Of a stretch of DNA of 6,081 nt, positions 1 to 6,081 are shown one piece after another. Under the pieces are notes generated by a model that searched no databases, was not told the DNA's origin, and was given only the letters and a program-made list of their open reading frames with translations. Every line of letters begins with the position of its first letter. Within the stretch, counting starts at the first letter, position 1. The translations under genes were made by a program, and so were the position numbers. The stretch is from DATAPE01 sp034667545 (GTDB lineage Bacteria > Actinomycetota > CADDZG01 > WHSQ01). The stretch spans positions 1 through 6,081 of the forward strand of contig JAXDJR010000017.1 in NCBI GenBank assembly GCA_034667545.1, in the 5' to 3' direction.

Positions 1-588
1 CACGTGGTCGGAAACGTCGAGCTCGGGAAGATGAACGAGTGGGTGAGCTATTACGAGAGGATCATGGGATTCACCGAGCTCCGGCACTTTTCCGACGAAG
101 AGATCTCAACTGAGTACTCCGCATTGATGTCCAAGGTCGTATGGGACGGCAACGGCAAGATCAAGCTGCCGATCAACGAACCCGCCGAAGGGAAGAAGAA
201 GTCGCAGATCGATGAATACCTCGAGTACTACCGCTCGCCGGGCGTACAGCACATCGCCCTTACAACAGAGGACATCGTTTCTACCGTCGAGACCATGCAA
301 GCCCGTGGGATCGGATTCCTACGCGTCCCCGAGAACTACTACGACGATGCCAAGGCGAGGGTGCCCGAGATCGCTCCTCAGGTCGAAGCGTTGCAGCGCA
401 ACGGCATCCTGGTAGACCATGACGAGGATGGCTATCTGCTGCAGATCTTCAGCAAGCCTGTACAGGATCGGCCCACCGTGTTCTTCGAAGTCATCGAACG
501 ACACGGGGCTAAGGGATTCGGCGCCGGCAACTTCAAAGCGTTGTTCGAAGCGATCGAGCGCGAGCAAGACACGCGCGGGAACCTGTAG
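1..588 (+). CDS. hpd: 4-hydroxyphenylpyruvate dioxygenase, C-terminal part (5' end outside window)
   Basis: This enzyme is a cytoplasmic Fe(II) dioxygenase that converts 4-hydroxyphenylpyruvate to homogentisate, the entry step of the homogentisate route of tyrosine breakdown. The open frame runs in from the left edge, so the first codon in the window (CAC, bases 1-3) is internal. It is the histidine of the family's DHVVGNV-type motif, the first iron ligand. Counting from that codon, the second ligand is His84 in GVQHIAL and the third is Glu163 in VFFEVIER, the usual two-His-one-Glu facial triad with roughly 80 residues between ligands, as in known HPPDs. Also visible are the conserved RVPENYYD and LLQIFSKP segments and the C-terminal GFGAGNFKALFEAIE helix that closes the active site. 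About 196 of the usual 350-400 residues are present: the catalytic C-terminal vicinal-oxygen-chelate half. The ending in RGNL is typical of actinobacterial forms, from memory. It is followed 9 bases later by hmgA, the next enzyme of the pathway. The identification is secure. Confidence 0.96.
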   Translation, partial: HVVGNVELGKMNEWVSYYERIMGFTELRHFSDEEISTEYSALMSKVVWDGNGKIKLPINEPAEGKKKSQIDEYLEYYRSPGVQHIALTTEDIVSTVETMQARGIGFLRVPENYYDDAKARVPEIAPQVEALQRNGILVDHDEDGYLLQIFSKPVQDRPTVFFEVIERHGAKGFGAGNFKALFEAIEREQDTRGNL

Positions 589-594
589 GAGAGG
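587..594 (+). promoter_or_regulatory. Shine-Dalgarno site of hmgA
   Basis: AGGAGAGG overlaps the last two bases of the hpd stop codon (TAG, 586-588). The AGGAG core ends six bases before the ATG at 598. This strong site fixes the hmgA start and shows that the two genes are tightly packed on one transcript. Confidence 0.8.
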
Positions 595-597
595 GCT

Positions 598-1716
598 ATG
601 GACGTCGTTCATTCGAAAGGAAAGGTCTCTCGGCAGGCTCACGTAGCCATCCCGGGAGGGACCTTTGAAGAGGAGCACGGCCGCGAAACATTCTTCGGCC
701 GTGCTTCGCATCTCTACCGAACTCACCCCCCCACCGCGTGGACCCGCATCGAGGGCAAGTTGAGGCCCCAGGCGTTCAACCTCAATGAGGTCAAGCCGGC
801 GGATATGAGCGACGCCGACGCAAGTTGGGGTCTCATCGCCGGCAACAACGATGTCCGGCTGTTCGTCAGCCGTCCGGTTGCGCCGATGTCGTACTTCCTG
901 CGCGATGCGGATGGCGACGTTTGCTACTTCGTGCACCGCGGCAGCGGCACTATCGAGACAGATTACGGCCCCCTCACCTACAACGAAGGCGACTACGTGA
1001 TCATCCCGAAGGGGACAACACATCGTGTGGTTCCCACGGGTGACGACAATTTCCTGTTCGTGATCGAAGGTACCGGCGAGTTCCACCTTCCCGACCGGGG
1101 TCTTATGGGCAAGCATGCGATCTTCGACCCGGGGGTGTTGCAGGTACCCGAACCCGATCCTCACGATGAAGCCGGCGAATTCGAAGTTCGCGTGAAGCGC
1201 GACGGCGAGTTCACATCGTTGTGGTTCGCGTGGCACCCGCTAGATGTTGTGGGCTGGCAGGGCGACCTATCACCGGTGAAGCTCAACATCCTCGACCACA
1301 GGCCGGTGTACTCGCCCAGCTATCACATGCCGCCATCGGCCCACTGCACGTTCGCGAACGAGGGTTTCGTCATCTGTTCGTTCGTTCCGCGGCCTCTGGA
1401 AGAGGACCCCGAGGTATTGAAGGTGCCCTTCTATCACGCGAACATCGACGCGGACGAGGTGCTCTTCTACCACTCCGGAAACTTCTTCAGCCGCGTGGGA
1501 ATCGACCAGGGATACATGACCCTGCATCCGCAGGGTGTGCATCACGGCCCCCAGCCTGCGGCGATCGAAGCGTCGAAGACCAAGACGAGAACCGATGAAG
1601 TCGCGGTGATGGTGGAGACGCACGCTCCGCTCGAGCTCTCGGACGAGGCCCGCGCGGTAGTGATCACCGAGTACGAGACTTCGTGGGCACGGGGGATGGG
1701 TCTTCTCGACGACTGA
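598..1716 (+). CDS. hmgA: homogentisate 1,2-dioxygenase
   Basis: This protein opens the ring of homogentisate with O2 to give maleylacetoacetate, using a non-haem Fe(II) centre in a cupin fold. The 372 residues begin with the family N-terminus (SRQAHVAIPGGTFEEEHGRE, residues 11-30, then FFG and LYRTHPPTAW). A cupin-like block follows at about 85-165 (YFVHRGSGTIE, GDYVIIPKGTTHRV). The iron ligands of the human enzyme (His335, Glu341, His371) appear to match His280 (PFYHANID), Glu287 (ADEVLFY) and His316 (VHHGPQP). The nearby GNFFSR segment resembles the conserved region after the second ligand. The protein is shorter than the roughly 430-445 residue Pseudomonas and animal enzymes but agrees with the compact type I recall from Gram-positive and related bacteria. 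The ATG at 598 has a strong ribosome binding site. Position directly after hpd and before a fumarylacetoacetate hydrolase family gene confirms the role in tyrosine catabolism. Confidence 0.95.
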   Translation: MDVVHSKGKVSRQAHVAIPGGTFEEEHGRETFFGRASHLYRTHPPTAWTRIEGKLRPQAFNLNEVKPADMSDADASWGLIAGNNDVRLFVSRPVAPMSYFLRDADGDVCYFVHRGSGTIETDYGPLTYNEGDYVIIPKGTTHRVVPTGDDNFLFVIEGTGEFHLPDRGLMGKHAIFDPGVLQVPEPDPHDEAGEFEVRVKRDGEFTSLWFAWHPLDVVGWQGDLSPVKLNILDHRPVYSPSYHMPPSAHCTFANEGFVICSFVPRPLEEDPEVLKVPFYHANIDADEVLFYHSGNFFSRVGIDQGYMTLHPQGVHHGPQPAAIEASKTKTRTDEVAVMVETHAPLELSDEARAVVITEYETSWARGMGLLDD

Positions 1717-1729
1717 GTCCCTCAACTAG

Positions 1730-2668
1730 GTGAAGATCTATCGCTACAAACCGGAGGATGCCGGTCATGAGCCGCGGGTTGCCATCGCCGTAGGACGCGG
1801 TCATGCAGTCGATCTGGTTGACGCGTGGACTCAGATCAGGTCCGAGCCGATCAACGAGCGCCTCCGCAGCGTCCTAAGTTCGCCCCTGGCGTTGATCGAG
1901 CAGGGAGCCGAGATGTGGGCCGAGGTGCGCGATGTGGTCACCTCCGCTGGAGACTTGCCCGGCGTCGTGAGCGAAGGTGTTCGTTTGCTGGCCCCGCTAG
2001 ACCGCGTTCCATCCTTGCGAGATTTCCTCGCCTTCGAGGACCACGTCATGCGGGGAGCCGAGCGCCGTAGCTCGACGGTTCCGGAATATTGGTACGAGTC
2101 GCCCATCTACTACAAGGGCAATCACCGGAGCATCATCGGTCCTGATACCGAATGCCCATGGCCCAGCTACACGCGGCGGATGGATTTCGAGCTAGAGCTG
2201 GCGATGATCGTCGGACGCAAGGGGACAGACGTCCCCCCGCAGGAGACTGGGCCCTACATCTTCGGCTTCACGGTGATGAACGATTTCTCGGCGCGCGACA
2301 TCCAGGCGCGCGAGATGACCGCCTGGTTGGGGCCGGCCAAGGGCAAGGATTTCGCCACAGCTCTGGGGCCGTGCATCGTCACCGCTGATGAACTGGGGGC
2401 CGACCCAGACCTGGAGATGATCTGCAGGGTGAATGGCGACGAGTGGGGCCGGAGTCGTTCCGCCAGAGCGCGATGGAAGTGGGGAGACATGATTGCTCAC
2501 GTCTCCAAAGGTGAAGAGATCTGGCCCGGGGATGTCTACGGCTCCGGTACGCCCGGCGGTTGTTGTGGACTGGACCTGGGACGAGAGCTCACGCCAGGGG
2601 ACATCGTCGAGCTAGAGATCGAGGGGATCGGATGTCTGAGGAACACGATCGGACCTCGACCCTCTTGA
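1730..2668 (+). CDS. fahA: fumarylacetoacetate hydrolase family protein (fumarylacetoacetase)
   Basis: The likely reaction is cleavage of fumarylacetoacetate to fumarate and acetoacetate, the last step of tyrosine degradation. The 312 residues comprise an N-terminal domain of about 95 residues and a C-terminal FAH domain. Residues matching the human enzyme are visible: Asp98 and His105 in DFLAFEDH (human Asp126 metal ligand and His133 catalytic base), Glu154 and Glu156 in DFELELAMIVG (metal), Asp185, Arg189 and Gln192 in NDFSARDIQ (metal and substrate), Lys206 in GKDF, and the GSGTPGG turn at 271-277. The start is a GTG, because an in-frame TAG (1727-1729) lies directly before it and the next residues (MKIYRYKP) look like a normal family N-terminus. 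No good Shine-Dalgarno site precedes it, so translation may depend on coupling to hmgA, which ends 13 bases upstream. The FAH family also holds isomerases and decarboxylases of other aromatic pathways; here the call of fumarylacetoacetase rests on the neighbours. Confidence 0.88.
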   Translation: MKIYRYKPEDAGHEPRVAIAVGRGHAVDLVDAWTQIRSEPINERLRSVLSSPLALIEQGAEMWAEVRDVVTSAGDLPGVVSEGVRLLAPLDRVPSLRDFLAFEDHVMRGAERRSSTVPEYWYESPIYYKGNHRSIIGPDTECPWPSYTRRMDFELELAMIVGRKGTDVPPQETGPYIFGFTVMNDFSARDIQAREMTAWLGPAKGKDFATALGPCIVTADELGADPDLEMICRVNGDEWGRSRSARARWKWGDMIAHVSKGEEIWPGDVYGSGTPGGCCGLDLGRELTPGDIVELEIEGIGCLRNTIGPRPS

Positions 2669-2672
2669 GGTC
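2652..2672. terminator. Inverted repeat spanning the two convergent stop codons, possible weak bidirectional terminator
   Basis: GACCTC (2652-2657) pairs with GAGGTC (2667-2672) around a nine-base loop, giving a six base-pair, GC-rich stem. The fahA stop (TGA, 2666-2668) and part of the bkdC stop (complement of 2671-2673) lie in or beside the right arm. There is no run of T on either side, so it is not a canonical intrinsic terminator, and the stem is short enough to arise by chance. It is listed because it sits exactly at the meeting point of two operons that have no other space for termination signals. Confidence 0.25.
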
Positions 2673-3861
2673 ACGCTTCCAGGGCGAGTACTGCCGGATG
2701 TTCGAGCAGCTTCACGACGTCTAACAGGAACTTCGCTGCAGTCATCCCGTCCAGGATGCGGTGGTCGAACGTCACCGACATGTTCATCATCTTTCTGATG
2801 ACGATCTGTCCATCTCGCACCACTGCACGATCGGTGGCGCGGTGGACACCCAGGATCGCGGACTGCGGGTGCAGAACGATCGGGGTCGCCATCAGGCCCC
2901 CGAAGGGTCCCGGACTGGTCACGGTGAACGTGCCGTTGCTGATGTCCGCGTTCGTCAGTAGGCCACCGCGTGCTGCAGCCGACAAGCGTTCGATCTCCGA
3001 CGCGACCGTGCGCAGGCGCTTGCCGTCGGCATCCTTTATCACCGGCACGACGAGTCCGGCGGGCGTGTCGACGGCGATCCCGATGTCGTAGTGATCGTGA
3101 AAGACGATCTCGCCGGCTGCCTCATCCAGCGACGCATTCAAGGCGGGGTAGTCCCTCAGGCCCTGCACCACCGCCTTCACGATGAATGGCAGAAAGGTCA
3201 GGTGCACGTCTTCTGGGGAGCGTTCGTTGGCGAGCCGGCGCGTGGCATCGAGCTCGGTGACGTCACACTCCTCGACGTGGGTGACCGGTGGGACTGTGAG
3301 GTGGGCCCGCACCATGCGCTCGGCGATCTTCCTGCGCACTCCCCGGAAAGGTTCCCGGCGTCCCCCGTCGGGCAGCGGAGGGGGCGTGCCCGGAGACGTA
3401 GCGTGGGCTGCAGTCTCGACGTCTTCACGAAGGATGCGACCACCGGGACCAGATCCGGATAACCCACTGAGATCGACGCCGAGCTCGCGGGCCAGGCGCC
3501 GTATCGGCGGCATCGCCTTGACGCCGTTCGTCGGGAGGTCGCGGCTTCGGGGGTCACCGTCCGGGCGTTGCGTCTCCCTTGTCTCAGTGGCGGCCCGCGA
3601 CGGGCTACTGTCTCTTGCGGGGGCCGCCGCGTCTCCGATCGTGACAAGCACAGTCCCTACCGGCACTACCTCACCGCTTTTCACATGGATGCGCGACACG
3701 ATTCCGGCGAAAGGGGAAGGGATCTCGGCAGTCGCCTTGTCGGTGATCACCTCGACCAGAGGATCATCTTCGCTTATCTGCTGGCCCTCTTCTACGAGCC
3801 AGCGATCTATCTCTGCTTCGGCGACACCTTCGCCGAGATCCGGTAGAGCAAAGTCGGCCAT
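2671..3861 (-). CDS. bkdC: E2 subunit of 2-oxoacid dehydrogenase complex (dihydrolipoyl acyltransferase, branched-chain type)
   Basis: This is the core subunit that takes the acyl group from E1 on a swinging lipoyl arm and passes it to coenzyme A. Its 396 residues show the standard order. A single lipoyl domain covers about 1-78, with the lipoylated Lys42 in EVITDKATAEI. A Pro/Ser/Arg-rich linker runs from about 79 to 114, followed by a peripheral subunit-binding domain at about 116-150 (PPIRRLARELGVDLSGLSGSGPGGRI). The catalytic acyltransferase domain extends from about 168 to the end, with active-site His367 and Asp371 in FDHRILDG. The open frame extends 35 codons further upstream, but the start is placed at ATG 3861 because MADFALPDLGEGVAEAEI is the family N-terminus and the extension would lie inside the upstream gene. 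That gene, bkdB, ends 13 bases before. GAAGAG in this gap is at best a weak ribosome binding site. Substrate class is inferred from the E1 subunits. Confidence 0.9.
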   Translation of the reverse strand: MADFALPDLGEGVAEAEIDRWLVEEGQQISEDDPLVEVITDKATAEIPSPFAGIVSRIHVKSGEVVPVGTVLVTIGDAAAPARDSSPSRAATETRETQRPDGDPRSRDLPTNGVKAMPPIRRLARELGVDLSGLSGSGPGGRILREDVETAAHATSPGTPPPLPDGGRREPFRGVRRKIAERMVRAHLTVPPVTHVEECDVTELDATRRLANERSPEDVHLTFLPFIVKAVVQGLRDYPALNASLDEAAGEIVFHDHYDIGIAVDTPAGLVVPVIKDADGKRLRTVASEIERLSAAARGGLLTNADISNGTFTVTSPGPFGGLMATPIVLHPQSAILGVHRATDRAVVRDGQIVIRKMMNMSVTFDHRILDGMTAAKFLLDVVKLLEHPAVLALEA

Positions 3862-3874
3862 CAGCTCTTCACCA

Positions 3875-4885
3875 TCAGAAGTCGAGAACCTTGCGCGCCC
3901 CGAGAAGGATGCGGTCCACAGACGGCAGGTAGTCGTCCTCGTTCGCGAACTGCGGGAACGGAACATCGAATCCAGTGACTCGCATGACGGGAGCCTCTAG
4001 TTTCAGCATGGCGCGCTCGTGGATCAGGCTGGAGACCTCCGCGCCGATCCCAGACATCCGAGGCGCTTCGTGCACCACGAGAGCCCTGCCACAGCGCGAT
4101 GCGCTCTCAACGATGGCATCTACATCCAACGGATATAGCGATCGCAGATCGATCACCGTACTCTCGATCGATCGTTCCTCAGCCAGACGTTCCGCAGCTT
4201 GCAGACAGAGAGGGACCGTCGGCCCGTAGGTGATCATCGCCAAGTCGTTTCCCTTGCGCGCCACGCGCGCCGTTGATAACAGTCGTTCTCGTTCTTTGTG
4301 GCTGTTCCCGAGACTGAACGGCAGCTCTTCTGACACCTCTTGGCGACCAGCCCTGTAGATGCGTTTCGGTTCCATGAAGATGACGGGATCGGGGTCCAAG
4401 ATGGCTGCGAGCATCATGTCGCGCGCATCGCGGGGTGTGGTTGGACAAACCACTTTGAGACCCGGGACGTGGGCGAACAGTGCCTCCGGTGAGTCGGAAT
4501 GCAACTCGGGCGCTCGGACACCACCTCCAAAGGGGATCCGCACGACGATCGACGCGGGCACTTCGCCCTTCGTCCTCCACGCGTAGCGGGCGGCATGCAC
4601 CACGATCTGCTCGAAGCCCGGATAGACGAACACGTCGAACTGGATCTCAACCACGGGAAGCAATCCGTACACGGCCATCCCGATGGCAGCTCCGACGATG
4701 CCGGCTTCGGCCAGAGGCGTGTCCACCACGCGCTCCTCACCGAACTGCGTGAGCAAGCCGGCAGTCACACGGAACACCCCGCCGGTCTGGGCGACGTCCT
4801 CACCGAGCACAACAACGCGATCGTCCTCAGCCATCGCTTGGCGAAGCCCAAGGTTCAAGCCCTCGACCATCGTGAGTTCGCTCAC
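3875..4885 (-). CDS. bkdB: E1-beta subunit of 2-oxoacid dehydrogenase complex (branched-chain type)
   Basis: With E1-alpha this forms the thiamine-diphosphate enzyme that decarboxylates 2-oxoacids, most likely the keto acids of valine, leucine and isoleucine, and acylates the E2 lipoyl group. The 336 residues have the transketolase pyrimidine-binding domain first (about 1-180) and the C-terminal transketolase domain after it (about 205-330). Glu60 in DTPLAEAGIVG is the expected glutamate that activates the thiamine pyrimidine ring. His129 lies in the conserved GGGVRAPELHSDSPEA segment. The FMEPKRIYR segment (170-178) is more like branched-chain E1-beta than pyruvate E1-beta, as I remember these families. 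The start is a GTG (4885-4883) preceded at five bases by AGGAG, and it overlaps the E1-alpha stop as GTGA. An ATG five codons further in is less well placed. A pyruvate dehydrogenase role is the main alternative, since Bacillus PdhB is similar in layout. Confidence 0.9.
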   Translation of the reverse strand: MSELTMVEGLNLGLRQAMAEDDRVVVLGEDVAQTGGVFRVTAGLLTQFGEERVVDTPLAEAGIVGAAIGMAVYGLLPVVEIQFDVFVYPGFEQIVVHAARYAWRTKGEVPASIVVRIPFGGGVRAPELHSDSPEALFAHVPGLKVVCPTTPRDARDMMLAAILDPDPVIFMEPKRIYRAGRQEVSEELPFSLGNSHKERERLLSTARVARKGNDLAMITYGPTVPLCLQAAERLAEERSIESTVIDLRSLYPLDVDAIVESASRCGRALVVHEAPRMSGIGAEVSSLIHERAMLKLEAPVMRVTGFDVPFPQFANEDDYLPSVDRILLGARKVLDF

Positions 4886-6039
4886 GTCATCTCCTGGACA
4901 GGTCTCGGTGGGAGATCGTGATCGCCCGTCCCGCTTGAGGTCGACTGGGGGCCGAGCGGTTTGGCTGCCGGGGGGCGCTCAACTGCTCGGAGCTCCGCAG
5001 CTCCTTCTGTAAAGGTCCACGGATAGCCACTGGCATAGACGTGATCGAAGAGGACGTCCTGGTCCGGCTGCTCGATCGACTCCATGTCGGACACCGCTTG
5101 GGCCATCACAGTCTTAGCTTCGTCGCGGATCTCCGCTTCTTTCGTGTCATCGAGAACACCGAGACGGTGGAGGAAGGCTGACATCCTGCCAACCGGCTCG
5201 AGCACCTTCCACTTCTCGGTTACCGACTCGTCGCGATACAGGCGAGGGTCGTCGGCAGTCCCGTGGGCCATGATGCGATAGCAGAACGCTTCGATCAACG
5301 TCGGCCCTTCGCCCGCCCGGGCTCGATCGAGAGCGTCCTTTGTCACTTTCCAGCATGCAAGAGGATCAAAGCCGTCGACGCGTACACCAGGCATCGCGTA
5401 GGCGGCTGCCTTCTCGCTGATCGTCTTGGTCGCCATCTGCTTGTGCAGGGGCGTCGAGATGGCCCACTGATTGTTCACGCAGAAGAACACGGTTGGCACC
5501 TTCAGCACGCTCGCGAAGTTCATCGCCTCATGGAAGTCACCTTCGGATGTTGCCCCATCCCCGAACCAGGACAACGATGCGATGCGATCCCGGCGGATCT
5601 TGGTTGCCCACGCCACTCCTACTGCGTGGGGGAGGTGAGTCGCGATGGGTACGCAGATCGGCGCTACCCGATGTTCACGTGGGTTGTAAAAACCGTGGTC
5701 GCCGCCGTAGCCGCGCCACCATGAGAGCACGGTTGCGGCGGGCACCCCTCGCAGGATGCCGATCGCATTCTGGCGGTAGGAGGGGAAGACCCAGTCGGCG
5801 TCCTCACATGCGTAAAGCGCCCCCGCTTGGGTCGCCTCCTCGCCCCAGTACAGGGCGTATGTGCCGATGCGGCCTTGACGCTGAAGAGCTACCGCCCGCA
5901 GGTCGAAGGTTCGCAACAGGACGGACCAGCGGAACAACTCGATGAGGTCCTTATCGCCCAGTCCGTCTGGAACGGGCGCATCGGGCACCTCGGCTCCATC
6001 ACCGATGACGCGAAGCAGGCTCGGTTCCGGTGCGGCCAT
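4882..6039 (-). CDS. bkdA: E1-alpha subunit of 2-oxoacid dehydrogenase complex (branched-chain type)
   Basis: This subunit binds thiamine diphosphate and Mg2+ and pairs with E1-beta. Of 385 residues, about 30-330 form the dehydrogenase E1 domain. FPSYRQ (85-90) holds the Tyr-Arg pair near the cofactor phosphate. GDGATSEGDFHEAMNF starts the thiamine motif at Gly160 and NN at 189-190 closes it. YRIMAHGTADDPRLYRD (254-270) is the phosphorylation-loop region that, in human branched-chain E1-alpha, reads HHSTSDD; the ADDP..YR form favours a branched-chain or related 2-oxoacid enzyme. The start is secure: an in-frame TAG lies directly before the ATG at 6039. No clear Shine-Dalgarno site precedes it. 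Size and gene order match the bkdABC set (formerly pdhABC) of M. tuberculosis, where pyruvate is handled by a separate one-chain AceE. The end is odd: after HVYASGYPW, about 45 residues rich in Pro, Ser and Gly form a tail I do not recognise. Pyruvate as substrate cannot be excluded. Confidence 0.9.
   Translation of the reverse strand: MAAPEPSLLRVIGDGAEVPDAPVPDGLGDKDLIELFRWSVLLRTFDLRAVALQRQGRIGTYALYWGEEATQAGALYACEDADWVFPSYRQNAIGILRGVPAATVLSWWRGYGGDHGFYNPREHRVAPICVPIATHLPHAVGVAWATKIRRDRIASLSWFGDGATSEGDFHEAMNFASVLKVPTVFFCVNNQWAISTPLHKQMATKTISEKAAAYAMPGVRVDGFDPLACWKVTKDALDRARAGEGPTLIEAFCYRIMAHGTADDPRLYRDESVTEKWKVLEPVGRMSAFLHRLGVLDDTKEAEIRDEAKTVMAQAVSDMESIEQPDQDVLFDHVYASGYPWTFTEGAAELRAVERPPAAKPLGPQSTSSGTGDHDLPPRPVQEMT
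4891..4895 (-). promoter_or_regulatory. Shine-Dalgarno site of bkdB
   Basis: On the minus strand AGGAG lies within the last codons of bkdA, five bases before the GTG at 4885. This spacing selects the GTG over the in-frame ATG at 4870, and together with the GTGA overlap it indicates translational coupling of E1-alpha and E1-beta. Confidence 0.7.
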
Positions 6040-6081
6040 CTAGTGAGCAGACAGAGGGCCATATTCGGTCACCCGTACTAA

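Noticed and set aside
319..1236. Long open frame of 305 codons on the minus strand opposite hpd and hmgA
   Set aside because: It lies antisense to two genes with clear family motifs, has no recognisable domain, and spans the hpd-hmgA junction. It is a typical shadow frame in G+C-rich coding DNA.
1270..1725. Open frame of 151 codons on the minus strand under hmgA
   Set aside because: It is antisense to the iron-ligand region of hmgA, has an Arg/His-rich composition, no domain and no room for its own signals.
3862..3966. 35-codon N-terminal extension of bkdC
   Set aside because: It would overlap the 3' end of bkdB, is Arg/Ser/Thr-rich, and the normal E2 N-terminus (MADFALPDLGEG) begins exactly at the ATG at 3861.
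3182..4000. Open frame of 272 codons on the plus strand opposite bkdC and the end of bkdB
   Set aside because: The product is dominated by Ser, Arg, Pro and Thr, as expected from reading G+C-rich genes on the wrong strand, and both real genes below it keep catalytic motifs.
4146..4173. Closely repeated CGATCG/GATC units that resemble a small operator or repeat
   Set aside because: They lie inside the coding sequence of bkdB in a region that translates to conserved-looking protein (STVIDLRSLYPLD), so codon use is the simpler explanation.
5263..5724. Open frames of about 150 codons on the plus strand opposite bkdA
   Set aside because: They overlap the thiamine-binding motif region of bkdA in antisense and have no family features.

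Overview
The window carries six protein-coding genes in two convergent operons that meet head-on with only two bases between their stop codons. Base composition (by eye about 60% G+C), a GTG start in each operon, tight gene packing and the closest remembered protein types all suggest an aerobic, high-GC bacterium, most likely an actinobacterium. A lower rank cannot be fixed from the sequence alone. Coding density is near total: no gene-free stretch exceeds about 15 bases between genes, plus 42 bases at the right edge. No RNA gene, mobile element, CRISPR array or long repeat was seen.

Left half, plus strand (1-2668): a homogentisate-type tyrosine/phenylalanine degradation operon. It starts inside 4-hydroxyphenylpyruvate dioxygenase (hpd, 5' end outside the window), followed 9 bases later by homogentisate 1,2-dioxygenase (hmgA) and 13 bases after that by a fumarylacetoacetate hydrolase family protein (fahA). 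Together these take 4-hydroxyphenylpyruvate to homogentisate, then maleylacetoacetate, then (after isomerisation) fumarate plus acetoacetate. No maleylacetoacetate isomerase gene is present between or beside them.

Right half, minus strand (6039-2671): a 2-oxoacid dehydrogenase complex operon in the order E1-alpha, E1-beta, E2. It is best read as the branched-chain 2-oxoacid dehydrogenase set (bkdA-bkdB-bkdC; in Mycobacterium tuberculosis the homologous set was once called pdhABC). E1-alpha and E1-beta overlap by four bases (GTGA) and E2 follows after 13 bases. The E3 (dihydrolipoamide dehydrogenase) subunit is not in the window and must come from elsewhere.

The logic of the region is amino-acid carbon recovery: one operon degrades aromatic amino acids, the other the keto acids of valine, leucine and isoleucine, both feeding acetyl-CoA and TCA-cycle intermediates. 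All six proteins keep the key metal, cofactor or catalytic residues that could be checked, so the set looks functional. I found no convincing undescribed system. The points most worth a second look are the missing isomerase step, the unusual C-terminal tail on E1-alpha, the inverted repeat over the two convergent stop codons, and the possible upstream gene ending directly at the E1-alpha start.
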